From Gemmatimonadota bacterium (GTDB taxonomy: Bacteria; Gemmatimonadota; Gemmatimonadetes; JACCXV01; JAHWKZ01), in contig DAOWHI010000286.1 of the NCBI GenBank assembly GCA_030641505.1, positions 1 to 7,199 of the forward strand: a stretch of DNA of 7,199 bases, read 5' to 3'. The position numbers and the translations under genes are program-made. Positions 1 to 5,968 of this stretch are shown here, in pieces. The notes beneath the pieces were generated by a model. The model had not been told where the DNA came from. It saw only the letters and a program-made list of their open reading frames with translations, and did not search any database. Numbering within the stretch: position 1 is the stretch's first letter; each line of letters begins with the position of its first letter.

Positions 1-1535
1 AATTTGGCGAAGTTCTCACGAAAGCGCCGGGCGAGATCGGCCGCCTTGGCGTCGTACGCTTCGGGGTCACTCCACGTCGCTCTGGGGTCGAGCACATCGG
101 TCGGAACCCCTGGGCACGCCTTGGGCACGGCAACGCCAAAGACCGGATGTGGTGTGCACTCCACGCTTCGCAGGTCACCATTCAGCGCGGCGGTGACCAT
201 CGCCCGCGTGTAGTCGAGATCCATCCGCTTTCCCTCTCCGTACGGCCCGCCGGTCCACCCGGTATTGACGAGATAGACGTTCGCGTCGTGGCGATCGATC
301 TGCTTCCCGAGCATCTCAGCATAGCGGGTCGGTGGCAGCGGCAGGAACGGTGCTCCAAAACAAGCCGAAAACGTGGTCGTGGGTTCGGTCACCCCGGCCT
401 CGGTTCCGGCTACCTTGGCCGTGTACCCGGAGACGAAATGATACATTGCCTGTTCCGCGGTCAGTCGTGAGACAGGCGGAAGCACGCCAAATGCATCGGC
501 GGTCAGGAAGATCACTGTTTTTGGGTGCCCCCCGACGCCGGGAATCACTGCGCCGGGGATAAAGTCAACCGGGTACGCGGCGCGGGTGTTCTCCGTGATT
601 GCATCGTTGTCATAATCGACGTCGCGAGTTGATTCGTCGATGACCACGTTCTCGAGCACCGTCCCAAAACGGATCGCCGCCCAGATCTGCGGCTCCTTTT
701 CCTCTGATAGTCGAATGCACTTGGCGTAGCATCCACCCTCGAAGTTGAACACGCCATTATCCGACCAGCCGTGCTCGTCGTCTCCGATGAGAGTCCGATT
801 GGGGTCTGCTGAGAGCGTCGTCTTTCCGGTTCCAGATAGGCCGAAGAACAATGCCACATCCCCACCTGAACCGATGTTGGCCGAGCAATGCATCGGCAAC
901 ACGCCCCGTTTCGGCATGAGATAGTTCATCACCGTGAAAATCGACTTCTTCATCTCGCCGGCATAGTGAGTTCCACCGATCAGGACGAGACGCTTCCTAA
1001 ACGAAAGCAGCACGAATGCCTCGTCAGGCGTGCCATCGACCGACGGTTCGGCGGTCAGGTTGGGCGCGTGGAGGATCGTGAACCCCGGATCGTGGGTTTC
1101 GAGCTCGGTTGCTAGAGGTCGCAGGAAGAGCTGGTGAACGAAGAGGTTGTGCCACGCGCACTCGTTTACGATTCGAACCGGTAGCCGGTATTGCGGATCG
1201 GCACCGGCAAACCCATCGAATACATAGAGCGGTCTTTCCGAAAGATAAGAAGTCACTTTCTTATGCAGACGATCAAACGCTTCCGGCTCGAGCTTCTGGT
1301 TGATCGGACCCCACCAGATCTCGTCACTAACCTCGGATTCGTCGGCGATCGCTTTGGCGTTGGGAGAACGGCCGGTTCGATTGCCGGTCACGGTGCGCAG
1401 CGCCCCGGACTCGACGAGCACGCCCTCTTCTCTGCGCAGGCTGTGCTCGATGAGCTGTGACACCGAGAGGTTGTTGAACACCTCGCCGGTCGACGTGAGA
1501 CCGACTCGCTCTAGATCAGGGGTGGTCTTCACCAT
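1..1535 (-). CDS. pckA: Phosphoenolpyruvate carboxykinase (ATP), 3' end cut by the window
   Basis: Cytosolic enzyme that converts oxaloacetate plus ATP to phosphoenolpyruvate, CO2 and ADP, the entry step of gluconeogenesis. The frame is open from an ATG at 1535 to the left edge: 511 codons. Family members are about 520-540 residues, so only a short tail is missing. Visible motifs: TGNRTGRSP at residues 50-58 (substrate-binding Arg), GGTHYAGEMKK at 187-197, MHCSANIG with His216 (metal/catalytic region), the P-loop GLSGTGKTTLS at 232-242 and LIGDDEHGW just after it. Further conserved blocks follow: FNFEGGCYAK, FLTADAFGVLPP, HFVSGYTAKVAGTE and LVNTGWTGGPYGEGKR. The ATG-dependent P-loop class separates it from GTP-type PEPCK. 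No clear Shine-Dalgarno precedes the ATG. An in-frame GTG at 1571 is an alternative start, but the ATG gives the usual N-terminal length. The gene is divergent from the tRNA. Identity is secure; only the start is in doubt. Confidence 0.96.
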   Translation of the reverse strand, partial: MVKTTPDLERVGLTSTGEVFNNLSVSQLIEHSLRREEGVLVESGALRTVTGNRTGRSPNAKAIADESEVSDEIWWGPINQKLEPEAFDRLHKKVTSYLSERPLYVFDGFAGADPQYRLPVRIVNECAWHNLFVHQLFLRPLATELETHDPGFTILHAPNLTAEPSVDGTPDEAFVLLSFRKRLVLIGGTHYAGEMKKSIFTVMNYLMPKRGVLPMHCSANIGSGGDVALFFGLSGTGKTTLSADPNRTLIGDDEHGWSDNGVFNFEGGCYAKCIRLSEEKEPQIWAAIRFGTVLENVVIDESTRDVDYDNDAITENTRAAYPVDFIPGAVIPGVGGHPKTVIFLTADAFGVLPPVSRLTAEQAMYHFVSGYTAKVAGTEAGVTEPTTTFSACFGAPFLPLPPTRYAEMLGKQIDRHDANVYLVNTGWTGGPYGEGKRMDLDYTRAMVTAALNGDLRSVECTPHPVFGVAVPKACPGVPTDVLDPRATWSDPEAYDAKAADLARRFRENFAK

Positions 1536-1611
1536 TGCGAAACGATAAGGCGAGCTAATGGCGCGGGCCACTTCGTTGCCCCGCTCCCACGTTCGGTTCT
1601 ACCTTGCTCCT

Positions 1612-1687
1612 GGGCCTGTAACTCAATCGGTAGAGTATCGGCCTTTTAAGCCGAGAGTTGTGGGTTCGAGTCCCACCGGGCCCACCA
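1612..1687 (+). tRNA. tRNA-Lys (anticodon UUU), CCA encoded
   Basis: Full cloverleaf of 76 nt including CCA. The acceptor stem GGGCCTG pairs with CGGGCCC (one T-G wobble), with discriminator A at 1684 and an encoded CCA at 1685-1687. The D stem is ACTC/GAGT with loop AATCGGTA, the anticodon stem TCGGC/GCCGA with loop CTTTTAA (anticodon TTT), and the T stem GTGGG/CCCAC with loop TTCGAGT. The D stem closes with A10-T25 instead of the common G10-C25, a compensated pair. It decodes AAA and AAG. No second copy of its 3' end lies in the window, so nothing marks it as an occupied integration site. The flanks (1536-1611 and 1688-1852) hold no convincing gene. A weak TTGCCC/TACCTT pair at 1576-1605 could be its promoter but was not called. 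Confidence 0.97.
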
Positions 1688-1842
1688 GCGCCACCACGCG
1701 TTTTGCAACCCTCATTGGCCGTATTCGGCAGCAAATAACTACCCGGCACCCCCTGCACGCACTGGCCTGACTATTGCATAAAAAGGCCACCGGATCCGTG
1801 TGCGTCGAGTACACTCGGCGCCCGAAACGATCACCGAGACCC

Positions 1843-1847
1843 GGGGA
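1843..1847 (+). promoter_or_regulatory. Shine-Dalgarno-like GGGGA before the 1853 gene
   Basis: GGGGA lies 5 nt before the ATG at 1853 and supports that start. It is a weak match to the anti-SD core, but most genes here have none at all. Confidence 0.35.
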
Positions 1848-1852
1848 CCTTC

Positions 1853-2299
1853 ATGCTGCAATCGAAAACCAGCACCAAGCAGAACGTCGTGGTGCAACTG
1901 AACGATGGTACCCGACGTAAGGGAGTCACCGACGCCTTCAATCCGAAGAAAACGACGCTTCTGATCAAGGAGGTCGACGTTGGAGGGAACGTCGTCGAGA
2001 TCCACGACGTGGACATGCACAGCGTCCACGCGATTTTCTTCGTTCACGATCTGGCGATCATGCGCACGAGTCGCCACACCAACCGGGACGCGCCGGTTTC
2101 GCCACCCGACGTTGGGAAAAACGGTAAGCGGGTGCGCGTGACGTTTGTCTGGGGTGAGGTGATGGACGGTGTCTCGCCGGACGTCGGTGCGAAAACTCCG
2201 TGGTTCTTCCTGTATCCGATGGGGCCGCTGAACCGAGCCTACAACATCCACCAGGTATACATCTCGCGGAAGGCCGCCGCGCGGATAGAGTCGGTCTAG
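1853..2299 (+). CDS. Small two-repeat beta-rich protein, DUF6982-like, function unknown
   Basis: 148 residues with no signal peptide or membrane segment, so probably cytoplasmic. The protein looks like two copies of one beta-rich unit. The first half runs from Val12 (VVVQLNDGT, then KGV, later LLI and HAIFFV at 59-64). The second runs from Val94 (VRVTFVWGE, then DGV, later WFFLYP and ARIESV at 143-148). Aligned with an offset of 82, Gly19/Gly101, Gly24/Gly106 and the LLI/FFL strands coincide. A basic, Pro-rich linker (about 70-92) joins the halves. From memory of the pattern 'V-x-V-x-F-x-D-G-E ... G-x-x-x-x-x-P ... FFL-x-P ... V' it resembles the DUF6982 family, which has no assigned function. 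The ATG at 1853 follows a weak SD. It is a single-gene unit between the tRNA and the outer-membrane protein gene. That it is a gene is near certain; the family name is less sure. Confidence 0.82.
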   Translation: MLQSKTSTKQNVVVQLNDGTRRKGVTDAFNPKKTTLLIKEVDVGGNVVEIHDVDMHSVHAIFFVHDLAIMRTSRHTNRDAPVSPPDVGKNGKRVRVTFVWGEVMDGVSPDVGAKTPWFFLYPMGPLNRAYNIHQVYISRKAAARIESV

Positions 2300-2368
2300 A
2301 ACCAGTTCATCACCACGTATCGCGTAGCGGGATCTTGTGATCCGATTGCGCGTTTCTTATGATTCAGC

Positions 2369-2893
2369 GTGTATCGCATACTGATTCCGGCTCTCGCCCT
2401 CGCTCTATCGGCCGCCACCCCGTTGGCGGCACAAACACGCTTCGACCCGCATCGCAATCAGGCGATCGGCGGTGTGGCCGGACTCGCCTCGGGCAGTGGC
2501 CTCTCGTATCAAGAAATCTTCCCCTCCGCCTACGGCTACCGTGGAGCGCTGGCGCTCTGGAAAGCCGGTGACACGTTCTTCTTAAACACCGGGGTGTCAG
2601 GCTTGCGAATCTTGACCGACGATGGCCGGCAGCGCGTGTATCTGGTAGGCAGCTTGTCATACTGGCGGTACACCGAAGAGACCAGCGAGCCGATCTTCGA
2701 CGAGAACGACAACGTAACCGGCGAGCGAATCTTCGATGACGTGGATGACAGTTGGTCCATCGGTTTGGGAGCCGGAATCGAGCTTCCGGTCGGAACCCGA
2801 ACGGCGGTCTCGCTAGAGGCTCTGTTCACGTACTGGACCCAGTCGGGCAACGTGCTGCCCCTGCCCCAGATCGGTCTGCAGTACCAGTTCTAG
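2369..2893 (+). CDS. Small exported outer-membrane beta-barrel protein
   Basis: 174 residues starting at GTG; an in-frame TGA at 2360-2362 rules out an earlier start. Residues 1-21 form a Sec signal peptide (Arg3, then a hydrophobic Ala/Leu core) with likely cleavage near Ala21/Gln22 in PLAAQT. The mature part shows alternating polar/hydrophobic strands rich in Gly, Tyr and Trp, for example FFLNTGVSGLRIL, VYLVGSLSYWRY, WSIGLGAGIEL and AVSLEALFTYW. It ends QIGLQYQF, with alternating Ile168, Leu170, Tyr172 and a terminal Phe174, the usual signal for the BAM assembly machinery. About eight strands would fit the length. Residues 107-130 are an acidic tandem repeat, probably a surface loop. No ligand or enzyme motif is visible, so the substrate or role is unknown. 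No SD precedes the GTG. The stop shares CTAG with the convergent guaD stop. It could instead be a periplasmic beta protein, but the C-terminus favours the outer membrane. Confidence 0.85.
   Translation: MYRILIPALALALSAATPLAAQTRFDPHRNQAIGGVAGLASGSGLSYQEIFPSAYGYRGALALWKAGDTFFLNTGVSGLRILTDDGRQRVYLVGSLSYWRYTEETSEPIFDENDNVTGERIFDDVDDSWSIGLGAGIELPVGTRTAVSLEALFTYWTQSGNVLPLPQIGLQYQF
2687..2758 (+). repeat. Imperfect 36-bp tandem duplication inside the outer-membrane protein gene
   Basis: Two adjacent 36-nt units, 2687-2722 and 2723-2758, encode EPIFDENDNVTG and ERIFDDVDDSWS. The first 18 nt of the two units match at 14 positions (GAGC, ATCTTCGA and GA shared). The units stay in frame and add Asp-rich segments (DENDN, DDVDD) between two predicted strands. 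Confidence 0.6.
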
Positions 2894-4143
2894 GTCGGCA
2901 ACCGACCGTACACAACTCGACCCTCTACCAGCGTCGCCACGACTTGGGTCTCGGGGTTGCGGAACACACACTGCACGAACCTCTGTAGCGGGTCACCAAC
3001 TGCATCGACCGGCGGTTCGAGCACAACGAGATCGGCCGCGTTGCCGACCGCGAGGCTACCAGTCTCATGGCTCAGTGAAAGGGCCTCAGCGCCAGCCAGC
3101 GTGCCGCGATACAAGAGCTCGGCCGGTTCGACGCGATCCAGATACGCGAAGTGGCGTAGAACGTCGAGTGGGCTGAACAACGGACCGGCACCGACGTCGG
3201 ACCCGACACCGATCTGTACGTTGGCGCGTTTCGCCCGGCGAAGCGAAAACGAGCCCGAGCCCAAGAACGCGTTCGACGTCGGGCAACAGACAATCGTCGA
3301 GCCCGCATTGGCCAACCTTCCAAATGCGTCGTCGGTGCAATGGATGGCATGCGCAAAAACCGACCGCTCGCCAACCAGCCCATACTGTTCGTAAACCGCC
3401 AAGTAGTCAGCGGCCTCGGGAAAGAGCCGGCCGACGATCTCGACCTCTTCCCGTTGTTCGGCCAAATGGGTCTGGACCCTTAGACCTGCTTTGCGCGCGG
3501 CTCGCCCCGCATGAGAGAGCAGCGCAGCCGATGACGTCGGCGCGAAGCGTGGCGTAATCGCGGTGTGAAGTCGGCCGCCGGCCGCGCCCTCCCACCGCTC
3601 GGCTAGCTCGAGGCTGGCTTCGATGCCGCGATCTGCGGGCTCGATGAGCTCCGGCGGCCCGTTCACGTCCATCAGGACCTTACCCATGACGATCCTGAGA
3701 CCACTGTTGGCGGCGACTTCGAACGCTCTGTGTGTCGCTTCGACGTGCACGGTCGCGAACACGCCGGCGGTGCCGATGCCGTTACCGGCGAGGGCGTGGA
3801 AAAACCGTTCGGCGACACGCTCGGCGTGTTCGGGATCGGCAAACGCCGTTTCGGCGGGGAAAACGTGTTGCTCGAGCCACGCCATGAGCGGCAGGCCGTA
3901 TCGTGCCCGGACATCGATCTGCGGCAGATGAACGTGGGCGTCGACAAACGCAGGGAGGATCAACGCATTGCCGACCTCGACGATCGGATCGGCGTCGTTT
4001 AGCGCGTCGTGCCAAACGCCGATGGCCGCGATTCGCCCTTCGTCATCGACTCGAACGAAGCCATCCTCGTAGCTGTCGGCCCGGTCGACGCTGCGCGGCG
4101 AGAGAACGGCGCCCTTGAGGAGCACCCCGCGGCGACCGCTCAC
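2890..4143 (-). CDS. guaD: Guanine deaminase (amidohydrolase family)
   Basis: Cytosolic zinc hydrolase that deaminates guanine to xanthine and ammonia, opening guanine to the xanthine/urate route. It has 417 residues; characterised enzymes are about 440. Visible metal and catalytic residues are His70 and His72 in FVDAHVHLPQ, His226 and Glu229 in VQTHLAEQ, His265 in FAHAIH, and Asp316 in VGSDVGAG. Guanine-deaminase rather than general amidohydrolase traits include VHLPQID, the WLEQHVFPAE segment, GKVLMD, AITPRFAPTS and CCPTSNAFLGSGSF. The last residues form the small beta domain (GNAADLVVLEPP, VEGRVVYG). The start is GTG at 4143, overlapping the protease stop as GTGA. It has the best SD of the window (AGGAG, 8 nt upstream), so translation is probably coupled. 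A GTG at codon 7 is a weaker alternative. It is third in the sigma-protease-guaD unit, which is unusual company for a purine-catabolic gene. It ends tail to tail with the outer-membrane protein gene. Confidence 0.92.
   Translation of the reverse strand: MSGRRGVLLKGAVLSPRSVDRADSYEDGFVRVDDEGRIAAIGVWHDALNDADPIVEVGNALILPAFVDAHVHLPQIDVRARYGLPLMAWLEQHVFPAETAFADPEHAERVAERFFHALAGNGIGTAGVFATVHVEATHRAFEVAANSGLRIVMGKVLMDVNGPPELIEPADRGIEASLELAERWEGAAGGRLHTAITPRFAPTSSAALLSHAGRAARKAGLRVQTHLAEQREEVEIVGRLFPEAADYLAVYEQYGLVGERSVFAHAIHCTDDAFGRLANAGSTIVCCPTSNAFLGSGSFSLRRAKRANVQIGVGSDVGAGPLFSPLDVLRHFAYLDRVEPAELLYRGTLAGAEALSLSHETGSLAVGNAADLVVLEPPVDAVGDPLQRFVQCVFRNPETQVVATLVEGRVVYGRLPT
2893..2907. terminator. Short hairpin at the convergent stop codons, possible bidirectional terminator
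   Basis: GGTCGG, a CAA loop and CCGACC form a perfect 6-bp GC-rich stem with a 3-nt loop. It begins on the last base of the plus-strand stop and lies in the final codons of guaD. Neither strand has a T run after the stem, so it is not a textbook intrinsic terminator. It may only slow polymerase or protect the 3' ends. Confidence 0.28.
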
Positions 4144-5264
4144 CGCGGCGGCTCCTGCTCGGCTCGTTGCTGTAGCTCGGCGTCCTGAAGCGCGCTCAGC
4201 AGAGCCTTGGGATCCACGGTCCCGATCAACCGTCCGTTCTCGACCACCAATACGAGCCCGCTCTCGATTCGAGCGATCTGAGCGATCATCTGATTCGCCG
4301 GTGCGTCGGGTGACAGGACTTGATCGTCGGAGGCTGGCTGCGCGAGGTCGCGGGCTGCTCGTCCAGGCGTTTCCCGTGCCGCCTGTTCCAGGGCCTCCAT
4401 TGTGGCTACACCGACCAGCGTGTGGTCCCGCTCGATGACCGCCAACTCCGACGTCGGTGTCATTTGGGTCGCCTGTGCCAATGCGACTCGCACGTCGTGA
4501 TCGGCACGGATGGCCGGCACGCGTTCGGTCACCAGATCCCGCACCGTCACGCCTTCAACCGCACCGCGCAATCGAGACATGCGAACGCTGTGGTTTGCTG
4601 CTGACCACAGGAACCACCCGATCACGACTTCCCACAACCAACTGAAATTGCCAGTCGCCGCGATGAGAAAGAGCCCGACCCCCATGAGCAGCCCGGCGAT
4701 CACCTTTCCCGTCCGGGCGGCGCCTATCGTGGCCCTTTCGTAGTTATCGAACCGCCACCACAAGATGGCTCTCAGGATCCGACCTCCGTCGAGCGGAAAG
4801 CCGGGTACCATGTTGAACACCGCTAGTGCGACGTTGATCAGCCCGAGCCATGACAGGCCCACCCTCAGCGTTCCGGGTGCGCCGGCGGGTAGGGTCTGCG
4901 CAGTCGCTAGCAACGCCATGCCGAGGCCAACAGAGAGAAGCGGTCCAGCAGCGGCGATCAGCAGATCCGAGAGGGCGTCCCGCGGCTCACCCTTGAGCTT
5001 TGCCACCCCACCGAAGATAAACAGCATGATCTCGTCGACCTCGACCCGACGTGCGCGCGCGACCAGGGCATGTGATAATTCATGAAGCAGAACCGATGCG
5101 AACAGGGCACCCGCCAAAGCGACCGCCAGCACCCAGCGACCAGCGGTGGTCGACTCTGGGGTCGCGCTGACTAGCCAACCCGTCGCCAGGAAGTACGTGA
5201 CCAGTGCAAAGATCACGAACCAACTCGGGTCGATGGTCAATCGAATGCCGGCGACTCGGCCCAA
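4140..5264 (-). CDS. M50 site-2 protease-type membrane metalloprotease with C-terminal CBS pair
   Basis: 374 residues, an inner-membrane zinc protease of the SpoIVFB/Rip3-like S2P type that cuts substrates within the membrane. About six hydrophobic segments fall at residues 14-33, 44-60, 98-122, 135-152, 186-206 and 208-224. The catalytic HELSH (His61, Glu62, His65) sits at the end of the second. The third zinc ligand Asp159 lies in NMVPGFPLDGG, and IFGGVAKL (83-90) is the usual strand near the active site. Residues about 238-296 and 302-358 form a CBS pair, a module that in SpoIVFB binds ATP. No PDZ domain is present. The frame's first usable start is TTG at 5264, 5 nt after the sigma stop. 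The family motif IRLGRVAGI begins a few codons earlier, so the true start may be a rare codon overlapping the sigma stop. S2Ps commonly act on membrane anti-sigma factors; the target here is unknown. The gene is cotranscribed with its neighbours, judging by spacing. Confidence 0.92.
   Translation of the reverse strand: MGRVAGIRLTIDPSWFVIFALVTYFLATGWLVSATPESTTAGRWVLAVALAGALFASVLLHELSHALVARARRVEVDEIMLFIFGGVAKLKGEPRDALSDLLIAAAGPLLSVGLGMALLATAQTLPAGAPGTLRVGLSWLGLINVALAVFNMVPGFPLDGGRILRAILWWRFDNYERATIGAARTGKVIAGLLMGVGLFLIAATGNFSWLWEVVIGWFLWSAANHSVRMSRLRGAVEGVTVRDLVTERVPAIRADHDVRVALAQATQMTPTSELAVIERDHTLVGVATMEALEQAARETPGRAARDLAQPASDDQVLSPDAPANQMIAQIARIESGLVLVVENGRLIGTVDPKALLSALQDAELQQRAEQEPPR
4152..4156 (-). 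promoter_or_regulatory. Shine-Dalgarno AGGAG for guaD
   Basis: AGGAG on the minus strand lies 8 nt before the GTG at 4143, inside the last codons of the protease gene. It is the only strong SD in the window and decides the GTG that overlaps the upstream TGA. Confidence 0.6.
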
Positions 5265-5269
5265 CCGGA

Positions 5270-5893
5270 TCAGGTGCGCCCCCGCTCTTCGGCCTTTGTG
5301 TAACCGTGCTCGACCGCGAAATCCCAGAGGGAGTCCTGTAGCAGGCGCCGACCCCGGTACAGACGGCTCATGACGGTTCCGATCGGGATGCCGAGTGCGT
5401 CGGCAACTTCTTGGTACGAGAACCCCTGGATGTCGCGCAGTACGATCGCGTCGCGGAAGATGTCAGGCAGTCCATCAATCGCTGACTTGACCTCGTCCAC
5501 CATAAATTTCGAAAGGAATTCGTGCACCGAATGGTCATCGCTGAGCGCCTCTATCGTTTCACCGGCTCGTGTTTCTTCATCGGGCTGATCTTGCGCGCTG
5601 CTTGCCGCCTCGTCCTCGAATTCGACCGGTCGTGGGGCGCGCTGGGAGCTGCGATACCGATCAATGAACGTGTTCGTGAGGATTCGGAACAGCCACGCCT
5701 TGCAGGAACCGTCGTCGCGATACCGATGCAGGTTCCGGATCGCCTTGAGGTAGGCCTCCTGTACTAAGTCCTCCGCGTCCTGACGGTTCCTCGTCATTCT
5801 GAGGGCCGCCCCGTAGAGGACGTCGAGGTGCTTCAGACACTCGTCGCGCAAGGCCTGTTGTTGGCGGGAAGTCGGCCGTTTTTCTTGGGCCAT
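5270..5893 (-). CDS. ECF sigma factor, SigR/SigH (RpoE-like) type
   Basis: 207 residues, an extracytoplasmic-function sigma subunit that directs RNA polymerase to a stress regulon. Region 2 spans about 22-85, with DAEDLVQEAYLKA (39-51) and CKAWLFRILTNTFIDRYR (64-81), the latter very like the SigR/SigH segment that melts and reads the -10 element. A long acidic linker (about 90-133) separates it from region 4 (about 135-187), with FRDAIVLRDIQGFSYQEVAD, then PIGTVMSRLYRGRRLLQ as the -35 recognition helix. The tail WDFAVEHGY recalls the conserved end of that group. The group is usually paired with a zinc-binding anti-sigma factor encoded just downstream; none is here, and the next gene is the membrane protease. 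The start is ATG at 5893 without a visible SD. No GGAA/GTT-type autoregulatory promoter with correct spacing was found upstream. The gene is divergent from uvrA. Subgroup assignment is from sequence pattern only. Confidence 0.95.
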   Translation of the reverse strand: MAQEKRPTSRQQQALRDECLKHLDVLYGAALRMTRNRQDAEDLVQEAYLKAIRNLHRYRDDGSCKAWLFRILTNTFIDRYRSSQRAPRPVEFEDEAASSAQDQPDEETRAGETIEALSDDHSVHEFLSKFMVDEVKSAIDGLPDIFRDAIVLRDIQGFSYQEVADALGIPIGTVMSRLYRGRRLLQDSLWDFAVEHGYTKAEERGRT

Positions 5894-5922
5894 CGGCCGA
5901 AGCTACGAGTGGGGTTCGGGCT

Positions 5923-5950
5923 TTGCCAACGCTCGCCACAAATCTAGATT
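5923..5950 (+). promoter_or_regulatory. Putative sigma-70 promoter of uvrA
   Basis: TTGCCA at 5923-5928 matches the -35 consensus at five of six positions. After a 16-nt spacer, TAGATT at 5945-5950 matches the -10 at four of six. Transcription would begin near 5957, one or two bases before the uvrA GTG at 5959. The match is modest. Confidence 0.4.
5941..5950. repeat. 10-bp perfect palindrome AATCTAGATT
   Basis: Self-complementary over all 10 bases and overlapping the putative uvrA -10 element in the sigma/uvrA intergenic region. A dimeric repressor bound here would block the uvrA promoter. No LexA-type or other known operator consensus was recognised. Confidence 0.35.
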
Positions 5951-5958
5951 CGGCACGT

Positions 5959-5968
5959 GTGAATTCAC
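5959..5968. repeat. 10-bp perfect palindrome GTGAATTCAC over the uvrA start codon
   Basis: Self-complementary over all 10 bases; it includes the GTG start of uvrA and a CACGTG hexamer overlaps its left end (5954-5959). It sits 8 bp from the previous palindrome. It could be an operator half or chance. Confidence 0.3.

Noticed and set aside
1763..1789. TGGCCT ... AGGCCA inverted repeat upstream of the 1853 gene
   Set aside because: 6-bp stem with a 15-nt loop and no T tract; no known operator matched.
1555..1814. Minus-strand frames of 63-67 residues containing GPVGLEPTT or GGTRTHNSRLK strings
   Set aside because: These are the well-known spurious translations of a tRNA gene and its flank; the tRNA-Lys explains the sequence.
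1774..1815. TTGCAT and TACACT as a promoter for the 1853 gene
   Set aside because: The spacing is 30 nt, far from the 16-18 nt needed.
1660..1852. tRNA-Lys 3' end as an attachment site of an integrated element
   Set aside because: No integrase, no second copy of the tRNA 3' end and ordinary chromosomal genes on both sides.
1739..2251. 170-residue open frame on the minus strand
   Set aside because: It lies antisense over the 148-residue plus-strand gene, has no recognisable motif, and the plus frame has coherent beta-rich duplicated structure.
2328..2344. GGATC-TTGT-GATCC inverted repeat downstream of the 1853 gene
   Set aside because: Only a 5-bp stem (7 with a bulge) and no T run directly after it; too weak to call a terminator.
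2359..2571. ATG at 2359 opening a 70-residue plus-strand frame
   Set aside because: Out of frame with the outer-membrane protein, Arg-rich and without a signal peptide; the GTG at 2369 opens the credible protein.
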